From the NCBI GenBank assembly GCA_050247075.1, contig JBFWUW010000115.1, positions 1 through 14,424 on the forward strand: a DNA stretch of 14,424 nt. The letters run 5' to 3'. Made by a program: the position numbers and the translations under genes. This stretch comes from JBFWUW01 sp050247075 (GTDB lineage Bacteria; Planctomycetota; Planctomycetia; Pirellulales; JBFWUW01). The notes below the pieces were generated by a model, which ran no database searches, was not told where the DNA came from, and worked only from the letters and a program-made list of their open reading frames with translations. Positions 6,699 through 14,424 of this stretch are shown here, one piece after another; the first letter of the stretch is position 1, and every line of letters starts with the position of its first letter.

Positions 6699-8126
6699 TC
6701 ACGCCTCGCCCTTGGCCTTCACGCCGCCGCGGGCATCCTGCAGAGCCACGCCGAAGTCGTGGTAACCGCGCATCTGGACGCCCAGGACGTTGAAATCGGC
6801 GTCAGCCGTTTCGATCGTGGGAGACTCCTGGCCGTTGAGGAACGCCACTTCGATCACCGGCAGATCGTTAGGCTCGGCCAGCAGGTACCAGGCCTTGGCC
6901 GAATTGCCGGTGTAGACGGCATTGGCCAGGTAGCGGCTCACTTCCACACGGAACTTGCCCTGGTGTGGGTTGGCGACCGGGAACTTGGCGTTCGCGGTGG
7001 TGTCCCGCAGTTCGAGAGACTTGAACAACTGCGAGCCGAGGGCGGACAGCGCCGTGGGAACCAGCAAGATTGCCGGCATGATGCCGATTGGCTTGCCGTC
7101 GCCATCGACCTGATCCATGAAGGCGACTTCCGACTTGGTCAGACCGTCGATGGAGAGCGCCGTGTCGGCACCGACCAGGTAGTTCTTGTTGCCGACGGTG
7201 AAGAAACCGCTGTTGGCCAGGAAGATCGTCCAGAAGACATCGTTGATCTTCAGGCCCGAGCCGCGGCCGAGTTTGCGTGGCACGGTCGTGATCGCGCCGA
7301 GGTCATCGTTGATGATGTCGCGGCGGTCGATCGACAGTACCAGGCCGTAGGTGTCGGCTTTGTTGGTGTACTGCTCGTTGCCCAGAGTGCCGTGCTTGAG
7401 TTCTCCCCCTGGCGCCACGAGTTCGTACTGATCTTTGCCGATCAGGCGGTAGCTGGTAACCGCCTTGAAATCACTGACGTTGCGGACGGCGCAGATATTT
7501 CGCCAGGCCCGTTCGACGCTGAAAAAGCCTTCCAGCAGGAACTTGTTGGCGACATTGGAAAGAATGCCGCCGATGTCGATCGTTGAGAAACCGGCTTCGA
7601 TCCCGCGACCAAACGCGAACCGCAACACGGACCGGCTATCACGGAAGTTGCGGCCGGTGTAGCCGTTTGCCCAGGCCGCTTCGAGCAGCAGTTCTTGCAG
7701 TCCGATGCCGCCCCGGTATCGGCGTGACGCCAGGTCTAGGGTCTGCGGTTCGAAGGCCGCATTGAGATTCGTCAGCCCGGCGGTCAACATGCAGGCGGCC
7801 TCCAGGACCGCGCCGGTCACCGTATTGTCGACACTATGCACGGCTGGAGCAGAGGGACGGGTCAATCGGAGCGCTTCGAGTTCGGTCCGCTGCTCATTCC
7901 ATCCGTCACGAATGGCTTGGGCCTCGAGACGCGGAGCACGACCGGCGCAGATACGGCGCACGGCAGCGATCCGTTCGGTTTCGGCCGCGGCTTGAGCGCG
8001 AATCTCTTCCACGGTCGCGGTGGCGGCGACCGGCAAAGCCGGGGCAGCGGGAGGAGTTGCCGGCGGCGAAGGAGGAGTCGGAACGGCGGGCGGATCGACG
8101 TGCAAGGTGACGTTCGCTTCATCCAT
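6699..8126 (-). other. Possible separate capsid/scaffold product from internal start
   Basis: Within the fusion gene, the in-frame ATG for Met199 (8126-8124) is preceded by GGAGA at 8134-8138 with a 7-base spacer. Translation from it would give a 475-residue protein (MDEANVTLHV…) lacking the protease and carrying the Pro-rich linker, the helical scaffold arm and the whole capsid domain. The position, exactly between the end of the protease domain and the linker, is where a separate capsid gene would start in phages that encode the two proteins separately. Lambda uses a comparable in-frame internal start (gpC/Nu3). Whether it is used is inference. Confidence 0.45.
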
Positions 8127-8720
8127 GATAGGTTCTCCGGAAGAAAGACTCGCGCGGGCAGCGACGCTCGCACTTGTGGCTCCGTCGGCTCCTAGGTCGA
8201 CAAAGCTGATTTCGCCGAGCGTCGCCTTGCGGACAACGTTCAGTGGGCCGCTGTACTGGCGACCATTGACCATGACCTGTTGGTTCTCCTTAACGAACTC
8301 GAACTCCTCGACACTGGTGCCGACGGAGGCTTGCCAAGGAAAGCCGTTCTTGGAACTGACGACGACTTCGCGGGCCGCCGAGGTATCGCGTGACACGATG
8401 CCGGTCGCCACGAGCTGTCCTTGGTCGACTCGAATCGCATCGGTATGTCCGACGCCGGAAAGCGGATCGTGCCCGAAGCGGATCGGCCGGGCTTGCGACG
8501 GAATGGTCATCCCCGCGAGATCCAGCACCACGGGAAACCGCCAACCGGCAATTCGCATCGGGTTGCCCGTGTAAGCAACCATGCGAAAACGCGGCAAGCC
8601 CGTGGATTGCCCGCCCTCGCCTGCCTCCAAGTCGAAGATGGCCGCGGCAGTGAGATTGAGCGTCGCGGGGACGGCGCGTGTGTCAGGCGTCGCCGGCAGG
8701 GGTTTCGTCGAGAGCTTCAT
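6699..8720 (-). CDS. HK97-type prohead protease fused to Mu gpT-like major capsid protein
   Basis: This 673-residue fusion starts with residues 40-190, an S78-type prohead protease: His84 (RFGHDP), Ser132 (PWQASVG) and Glu170 (LGEISFVDLGAD). Their spacing (48 and 38) is close to HK97 protease His65/Ser114/Glu148. A Pro-rich linker spans 208-230 and a helical, coiled-coil scaffold-like segment spans about 236-287. The rest (about 300-673) is an HK97-fold capsid protein of Mu gpT type, with FLLEGFFSVERAWRNIC, SYRLIGKDQYELV, DIINDDLGAITTVPR and LGVQMRGYHDFGV. The protease would cut off the scaffold arm and itself during maturation. The start ATG has GGAGG at 8727-8731 (6-base spacer) and lies 38 bases inside the portal gene. 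An internal in-frame ATG with its own RBS occurs at Met199. Confidence 0.92.
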   Translation of the reverse strand: MKLSTKPLPATPDTRAVPATLNLTAAAIFDLEAGEGGQSTGLPRFRMVAYTGNPMRIAGWRFPVVLDLAGMTIPSQARPIRFGHDPLSGVGHTDAIRVDQGQLVATGIVSRDTSAAREVVVSSKNGFPWQASVGTSVEEFEFVKENQQVMVNGRQYSGPLNVVRKATLGEISFVDLGADGATSASVAARASLSSGEPIMDEANVTLHVDPPAVPTPPSPPATPPAAPALPVAATATVEEIRAQAAAETERIAAVRRICAGRAPRLEAQAIRDGWNEQRTELEALRLTRPSAPAVHSVDNTVTGAVLEAACMLTAGLTNLNAAFEPQTLDLASRRYRGGIGLQELLLEAAWANGYTGRNFRDSRSVLRFAFGRGIEAGFSTIDIGGILSNVANKFLLEGFFSVERAWRNICAVRNVSDFKAVTSYRLIGKDQYELVAPGGELKHGTLGNEQYTNKADTYGLVLSIDRRDIINDDLGAITTVPRKLGRGSGLKINDVFWTIFLANSGFFTVGNKNYLVGADTALSIDGLTKSEVAFMDQVDGDGKPIGIMPAILLVPTALSALGSQLFKSLELRDTTANAKFPVANPHQGKFRVEVSRYLANAVYTGNSAKAWYLLAEPNDLPVIEVAFLNGQESPTIETADADFNVLGVQMRGYHDFGVALQDARGGVKAKGEA
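8127..8138 (-). promoter_or_regulatory. Internal Shine-Dalgarno site within the protease-capsid gene
   Basis: The minus strand reads GGAGA, a 7-base spacer (ACCTATC), then ATG. Both strength and spacing match the sites in front of the neighbouring genes. It is unusual because it lies inside an open reading frame, in frame with it, at the boundary between two protein domains. Confidence 0.5.
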
Positions 8721-10149
8721 CCGGTTCCTCCGTGGGGGTAGACGATGGGCTAGGAAGTGCCTGCACCAGCGGCAGTCCGAGTTCGCTCATCAGCGCCAAT
8801 TCCTTGGCGCGCTGGCGCAGTTGCGCTTCCCAGTCCTGGCCGCGCCGCGCGTACTCGTCGGCGAGGGTGGTCGTATGATTGGCTAGCCGCGTGGCTTGGG
8901 CCGTAGCTTCCTTGGCCGGGTCGACATGCTCGTGGCCATCCCAAAACCACTGGTGCGGCCACTGGACGATCGGGCCGATGCCGGCCGGCAAGAGATCGGG
9001 AATTAGTACCGCCTCGTCGAACCAAGCGGCCAGGATGCGATCCAGCACGACGCACTCGACGTGCGCCTGCTCGACGCGGATCGCTTTGAAGTAGGTCTGG
9101 TGGTCGAGCCGACCGGAGGCGTAGTTGTAGCCAGACGAATTGCCGGCCGCGACGTTGAACGGCATGTTCAAACAGCGAGCAATCTCGTTCAGGATTTCGT
9201 GCTTGAACTCGGCATAGGTGGTGGCCGGTTGCTCAGCCTGCATCTGGCTCATTTTCCAGCCACCGGGCATGGTGAGCAGCGCACGCTTTTCGAGTTCAAT
9301 CGGCTCAAAGGGTTCGGCGGCGTCTGCTTCGCCATTCGCCGGCGCATCGGTGTAGAGGATGCCGGCGAAGTCGGCGGCCGTCTCGGCAGCGGCCAGTACG
9401 GCGAGTGTGAACCGTCGCAACTGGGCGAACAGCGGCAGCGCCGGCATGATATCGGGAATGCCGCGGGCCTGGCCGGCTCGGTCGCAACGATACCAATGGA
9501 CGACACTGCTCGCCGGCAGCCGATCGTAGTCTCGATTGAGTCCAGAGCCCGATTCACCCGGATGTCGCTTGAGGACGTGGTACTCGACCGGGTTGCCAGC
9601 ACCGTCGAATATGATGCCGTCCACTGCATTGGCCGAACGGGCATCAAGATCAGGCGTGCAGACTTGGTCGGCTTCGACGAGCCGCAGGTCGAGTTGAATG
9701 TCAATCGCCAAACGTGGATTGTTGGTGAGGGCAGCAAAGGCCTCGCCATCCGTGGCGCGGGCCATTCGCATCGTGCGGAGTTTTTCAGCGAGCCCCACCG
9801 CCTTGGTCCAGCGCGAGAACTCGACTTCGATTCGGCGATTGGCCTCGCCGTCCGCGGTGAGCATCTGCAGTCGTGGTCCGGTGCCGACCACATCGTGGGC
9901 TAACGTCAGCACGATTCCGCGAGCATAGGAATTGTTGGCAACTTCGTAGCGGGACCGGTTCCGCAATATCCGGCGGACCTCGGAGCTATTGGCGCTGTTG
10001 GCCGACAGTCCATCCGCATTCGCCCAGTGCCGACGGTTGTCTTCGTTGGTCACCGCAGCGTCGTAGCGAGCTCGCACGACGCGAAGCGCCCGCGATGCAT
10101 TCGCACGAGCGGGCTTGGCGGCAAACAGGTTGGTCAGCCAGGCGAACAC
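8683..10149 (-). CDS. Portal protein, lambda gpB family
   Basis: This 488-residue portal forms the dodecameric ring through which DNA is packed and ejected. Visible blocks fit lambda-family portals: an N-terminal basic segment, NANSSEVRR..LRNRSRYEVANNSYARGIV (about 52-82), GTGPRLQM, then ATDGEAFAAL, a DQV-type turn in the wing, YHVLKRHPGE, VVHWYRCDRAGQARGIP (about 213-232), and FNVAAGNSSGYNYASGRLD, close to the typical G.SSaNYSS..R motif. The acidic C-terminal tail (EEPDEALDETPAGDA) is disposable in many portals. The start is GTG (10149-10147), three bases after the upstream TAA, with a weak GGAG about 11 bases away. The last 38 bases overlap the capsid fusion gene. High confidence from motifs, length and position. 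Confidence 0.94.
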   Translation of the reverse strand: MFAWLTNLFAAKPARANASRALRVVRARYDAAVTNEDNRRHWANADGLSANSANSSEVRRILRNRSRYEVANNSYARGIVLTLAHDVVGTGPRLQMLTADGEANRRIEVEFSRWTKAVGLAEKLRTMRMARATDGEAFAALTNNPRLAIDIQLDLRLVEADQVCTPDLDARSANAVDGIIFDGAGNPVEYHVLKRHPGESGSGLNRDYDRLPASSVVHWYRCDRAGQARGIPDIMPALPLFAQLRRFTLAVLAAAETAADFAGILYTDAPANGEADAAEPFEPIELEKRALLTMPGGWKMSQMQAEQPATTYAEFKHEILNEIARCLNMPFNVAAGNSSGYNYASGRLDHQTYFKAIRVEQAHVECVVLDRILAAWFDEAVLIPDLLPAGIGPIVQWPHQWFWDGHEHVDPAKEATAQATRLANHTTTLADEYARRGQDWEAQLRQRAKELALMSELGLPLVQALPSPSSTPTEEPDEALDETPAGDA

Positions 10150-10152
10150 GGG

Positions 10153-10350
10153 TTAGTCAGCTCCGGGAGGAACAAACTTGTTGAATCCCAGTCCGCGACG
10201 CTTGGACTTCGCGGCTTGTTTTGAGGCCAGGAACTTGTCGGCCTCGATCTGCTCAGAGAGCTTGTGTTGCTCGACGCTGCCGGCGTCACCCGCGGCCTTC
10301 GCCGGCCCCTGTGCGTTTTGGCGGATCGTTTCATCGAGGTCGTCGGACAT
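10153..10350 (-). CDS. Small head protein in the gpW position, unknown function
   Basis: This 65-residue protein begins MSDDLDETIRQNAQGPAKA, has SVEQHKLSEQIEADKFLASKQAA in the middle, and ends GLGFNKFVPPGAD. It is helical, charged and lacks cysteine. It lies just before the portal gene, where lambda encodes gpW (68 residues, head completion), but I do not see clear gpW sequence similarity, so the call rests on place and size. It may be a head-completion or terminase-associated protein. The ATG at 10350 has GGGAG upstream; an in-frame TTG at 10374 would add eight residues without a better RBS. The TAA stop is three bases before the portal GTG. A terminator ends 43 bases upstream, so the operon's own promoter probably lies between 10394 and 10350 or transcription reads through. 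Confidence 0.72.
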   Translation of the reverse strand: MSDDLDETIRQNAQGPAKAAGDAGSVEQHKLSEQIEADKFLASKQAAKSKRRGLGFNKFVPPGAD

Positions 10351-10393
10351 CGCAGGGACTCCCAAAAAACACAACCAGTCAGGCGTGCCAACG

Positions 10394-10432
10394 AAAAAAG
10401 GCCAAGCGGGGGTTGCGGCCCCGCACGGCCTT
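10394..10432 (-). terminator. Rho-independent terminator ahead of the structural operon
   Basis: On the minus strand a strong hairpin is followed by six T. The inner stem is GCGGGG/CCCCGC (10406-10411 with 10419-10424, 7-base loop). After a 2-by-2 internal loop, the outer stem is AAGGCC/GGCCTT (10398-10403 with 10427-10432). The T run is 10399-10394. It would stop transcripts arriving from Region 2 or from the P450/cytochrome operon before they enter the phage genes. There is no protein gene immediately upstream for it to terminate, which is odd. Confidence 0.8.
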
Positions 10433-10551
10433 CTTGGTTGGTCTCGCCGACGATGATCAGTCGCCAGCGTCGCATGATCTGGTTGTCTTTGCTGTTTCTA
10501 ACACGACTTTGGAAGCCGTGTTGTGCGTTCTTTCTAAATTCAGAGATTCGT

Positions 10552-10563
10552 TACAGATCTGTA
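10552..10563. repeat. 12-base perfect palindrome, possible operator
   Basis: TACAGATCTGTA is a perfect palindrome in the gap upstream of the structural operon. Symmetric sites of this size can bind dimeric regulators, but no regulator gene or clear promoter lies beside it. Confidence 0.3.
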
Positions 10564-10784
10564 CGCGAAGAAGAACCGACTGCTTGTTAACCGGCAGAGT
10601 GTAAGTTCGCCATCGTGTCGGGGAGCTTTCTGGCTGGTCGCGAAACCGACCGGCCCACCAGTTAACGCCCGACGCCGAGAAATCAGGCGCGGGGCGTTTC
10701 GCGTTTACCGCCTTTCCTGCAACGGTTTACGCCAATCCGCCTGCCGGCGGCAGAGTCTCCGTTTCGAGAGACGCCGACTGGGGT

Positions 10785-10916
10785 GCGGAACCAACCATAG
10801 AGGTTGGCGTCGGACCCCGATATCTCGGCCCCAAACTCTCGGAATCACTGATTAACAACCCGTCGCGGGTTAGCAACGCGGTTGGCGTCGGGGGGCGGAA
10901 CCAACCCCTCGGAATC
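10785..10916. repeat. Cluster of short direct and inverted repeats
   Basis: GCGGAACCAACC occurs exactly at 10785-10796 and 10895-10906. GGTTGGCGTCGG occurs exactly at 10802-10813 and 10880-10891. A third element, CCAAxCxCTCGGAATC, occurs at 10831-10846 and 10901-10916 (14 of 16 identical, 70 bases apart). The first two carry complementary CCAACC and GGTTGG cores in an A-B…B-A order, so each A can pair with its neighbouring B or with the distant one. Such alternatives are seen in structured RNA and in protein-binding arrays. Confidence 0.7.
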
Positions 10917-11124
10917 CGTCGAAGCCTGTGATTGGTCAGCCGCGCATTCGATTCAAACTGTGCGTTCGGTCGATGAGACCGTCGTTAGTTTTCTATCATG
11001 CCACACGATCCGAAAGCCAGCCAAGACTCAGCACCGCCAAATACCTTTGCGAGGATTTCCTCCAGCCGCGAACCGCAATTACGGCGCGTGACCGAGCGTT
11101 ATCGAGAGCCGGAGCCCAGGTCAG

Positions 11125-12927
<1,803 letters not shown>

Positions 12928-12982
12928 CTTTGGGCCCTTAATGAAGATTCAAGAGACCCTTGCGGGTAAAGAATAGAATAAG

Positions 12983-14329
12983 TCAGGCGTCGAACTTCAC
13001 GGTCAACGATTCCGGGAAGGGCCCGCCCTTAAAGTCGATCTCGCCTGCGACCCCCTCGGCCCGGCGAACGTTGTTTTTCAGCACGAGAGCGTTGACGCAA
13101 GCCGGGATCATCGTCCGCCCCACGAACTCGCCCAGGCAACGATGGTTTCCGTATCCAAAAAGGAACGACTGATAGTCCGGCCGCTCCTCGCGGAACTCCT
13201 GGGGCGCGGCGAATTCCTGAGCATCGAACATCGCCGATTGAGTCAACAACAACACCGTGGCTCCTTTGCGAATCGTCCGCTCGCGGTTGGTCCCTTTGGC
13301 GATCACAAAGTCCTCTTCGCAGAAGCGGAACATATAGGGCGAAATCGGCTGGAACCGGTTCGCCTCGGTGACAAGCCGCGCCAATTGCTCCCGTTTGCCC
13401 TCGCGGGCATATTGGGCGGCGGTCTTAAGCGTGTCTGGACGACGCAACAACTCGTCGATCGCCGCCGCAACCGCGTGCGACGTTGTCTCGACCGCGCCGA
13501 TTAGAAGCCCCATCACATTGGCGACCACGCGATCCAATCCAAAGCCGACGGAGGCGGGGAACTGGCTTTTCAGCAGCCGAGCGACGATGTCGTCTCGGTC
13601 CGACTCTGTCGGCAGCGACATGAGACGGCGTTTGACCAACGCCTGAGCATATTGTGCCAACTCAGTCTTGGCCTTAAGGGCCTCCGCGCTGATTTCGGCG
13701 GCGTTGGGCCGCTGTTGGAAAGGGTGGTTGTGGAAATTGTCGTACTGCGACCAAGAAGACCACCGCCGTAGCGATGTCTCTTCGACGCCATCGAGACCGA
13801 AATACTCCTGCACCATTTGAATGGGAACTTTTCGCGCGAGTCCGCCGACGATTTCAATTTCCCCTTTGGATTGCCGGATTGCCTCGCCGGCAAACTTGTC
13901 GGCAAGCGTCGTAACGCGGGGAGCGTCTGTTAGCGGGAGCATGGCCGACATCACGGACTTATCCCGACGATGGGTCGGGGTTTCGTCGTGGGTCAGCATG
14001 AAGTCGCCCATTTTGGGCTTATAGAGACGAACGCTGAACACTGTGGGATGACGAAATATCTCGACCACATCCGCGTAGCGCGCGACGAAGACGACGCCGC
14101 CCAGTTCGCAGGACGGTCGGTGTGCACGGAGCTCTTCAAAAAACGAAAGTGGATTCTTCCGCATTGCGTCCATCGCCCATATCAACTGGTCGGATGGAGC
14201 CACGTCGTCCAGCTCTTTCAGAAGTGGGCCGACCGTAATGGAAGCGGTGTCGTTCCCCAACGCCGATGGCGGAAATGCCGCAACTGCCGCGAGGACGCTA
14301 GTCCTTAAACCAGCGTATTCCTTCCGCAA
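12983..14329 (-). CDS. Cytochrome P450
   Basis: As drawn it has 448 residues. P450 marks are clear: helix C HDETPTHRRDK (114-124), I-helix IGAVETT (277-283, Glu-Thr-Thr in place of the usual acid-Thr), ExxR as E322-A-N-R325, and the heme-binding FLFGYGNHRCLG (389-400) with Cys398 as thiolate ligand. No membrane anchor is obvious, so it is a soluble bacterial monooxygenase needing a separate reductase and ferredoxin, neither encoded here. The TTG start (14329-14327) lacks a visible Shine-Dalgarno site; a GTG at residue 43 or ATG at residue 53 are alternatives, the latter giving 396 residues, nearer the typical length. The downstream di-heme cytochrome probably belongs to the same operon although it acts in another compartment. 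The substrate is unknown. Confidence 0.93.
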   Translation of the reverse strand: MRKEYAGLRTSVLAAVAAFPPSALGNDTASITVGPLLKELDDVAPSDQLIWAMDAMRKNPLSFFEELRAHRPSCELGGVVFVARYADVVEIFRHPTVFSVRLYKPKMGDFMLTHDETPTHRRDKSVMSAMLPLTDAPRVTTLADKFAGEAIRQSKGEIEIVGGLARKVPIQMVQEYFGLDGVEETSLRRWSSWSQYDNFHNHPFQQRPNAAEISAEALKAKTELAQYAQALVKRRLMSLPTESDRDDIVARLLKSQFPASVGFGLDRVVANVMGLLIGAVETTSHAVAAAIDELLRRPDTLKTAAQYAREGKREQLARLVTEANRFQPISPYMFRFCEEDFVIAKGTNRERTIRKGATVLLLTQSAMFDAQEFAAPQEFREERPDYQSFLFGYGNHRCLGEFVGRTMIPACVNALVLKNNVRRAEGVAGEIDFKGGPFPESLTVKFDA

Positions 14330-14386
14330 TTTCTGGCGAATTTCTAAAAAGCCTGAAATCCCTCGGCGTTTTGCGGCGTATTAAGA

Positions 14387-14404
14387 GTGTTGAATTTCCA
14401 ACAC
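14387..14404. promoter_or_regulatory. Inverted repeat upstream of the P450 gene, possible operator
   Basis: GTGTTG/CAACAC arms (14387-14392 and 14399-14404) are separated by six bases, about 60 bases upstream of the P450 start. They lie between the arms of a second dyad, AATCCCTC at 14357-14364 and GAGGGATT at 14417-14424. The symmetry fits a binding site for a dimeric regulator. No convincing -35/-10 pair is seen. Confidence 0.35.
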
Positions 14405-14424
14405 ACCGGACGCACGGAGGGATT

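Larger units (their letters stand above)
10351..11124. other. 774-base stretch with no convincing protein gene, rich in hairpins
   Basis: No frame on either strand gives a recognisable protein. Minus frame 10457-10726 is open for about 89 codons but has no usable start before its last third. Hairpins seen, by arms, are AACACG/CGTGTT (10500-10505, 10517-10522), GGCTGGTCG/CGACCGGCC (10632-10640, 10647-10655), AACGCCC/GGGCGTT (10664-10670, 10692-10698), CTGCC/GGCAG (near 10741-10753), GTCTC/GAGAC (near 10755-10772), CCAACC/GGTTGG (10791-10796, 10802-10807), AACCCG/CGGGTT (near 10857-10871) and GGTTGG/CCAACC (10880-10885, 10901-10906). A 12-base palindrome lies at 10552-10563. A terminator closes the segment on the minus strand. 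It could be a structured RNA, a packaging or origin region, or the scar of a boundary. Confidence 0.6.

Noticed and set aside
6759..7586. Plus-strand ORF (275 aa) opposite the capsid gene
   Set aside because: It lies wholly inside the highly recognisable capsid frame and shows no motif of its own.
9061..9903. Plus-strand ORF (280 aa) opposite the portal gene
   Set aside because: It is the antisense shadow of a confident portal gene, typical of GC-rich DNA.
10632..10662. tRNA-like T-arm followed by CCACCA
   Set aside because: No matching acceptor, D-arm or anticodon arm could be found upstream; the nine-pair stem is a simple hairpin.
10660..10910. Integron attC-like array
   Set aside because: Some AAC…GTT symmetry exists, but the conserved RYYYAAC and GTTRRRY boxes are not met and no cassette ORFs or integrase are present.

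Overview
The window is about 14.4 kb of GC-rich DNA. Every convincing gene lies on the minus strand, so the order of reading is from high to low coordinates. The capsid proteins, the small tail proteins and the exported di-heme cytochrome resemble proteins I associate with Planctomycetota and their prophages. That assignment is an inference from protein style; there is no rRNA or other marker gene here.

Region 1 (about 14424 to 11125) looks like host accessory metabolism. A soluble cytochrome P450 (12983-14329) is followed 55 bases later by an exported RoxA/MauG-like di-heme cytochrome c (11125-12927). They probably form a two-gene oxidative operon.

Region 2 (11124 to 10351) holds no supportable protein gene. 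It contains imperfect repeats, at least eight hairpins and a strong Rho-independent terminator pointing toward the phage genes. It may be a mobile-element boundary, a packaging or origin region, or the gene for a structured RNA.

Region 3 (10350 to 1) is a compact siphovirus-type head-tail module. In reading order it has a 65-residue protein in the gpW position, a lambda-type portal (GTG start), an HK97-type prohead protease fused to a Mu gpT-like major capsid protein, a DUF2190-like decoration protein, a holin-like/cysteine-peptidase fusion, and a secreted membrane-anchored thioredoxin-like protein. Then come a head-tail connector, a tail-terminator-like protein, an HK97 gp10-like protein, the major tail protein, two tail-assembly chaperone-like proteins, the tape measure protein and the start of another tail gene that runs off the window. 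Genes overlap by 1, 4, 8 or 38 bases or are separated by a few bases, and most have good Shine-Dalgarno sites, so they are probably co-transcribed. No terminase, integrase or regulator is present, and the place where a terminase is expected is occupied by Region 2.

The most unusual parts are four. First, the membrane-spanning cysteine peptidase lies beside a CxxC thioredoxin-like protein, which suggests a redox-controlled lysis or envelope-processing pair placed between the head and tail genes. Second, the protease-capsid fusion carries an internal, well-spaced ribosome binding site and ATG that could give a separate capsid product. Third, the hairpin-rich stretch ends in a terminator. Fourth, a P450/RoxA-like pair directly adjoins the phage module.
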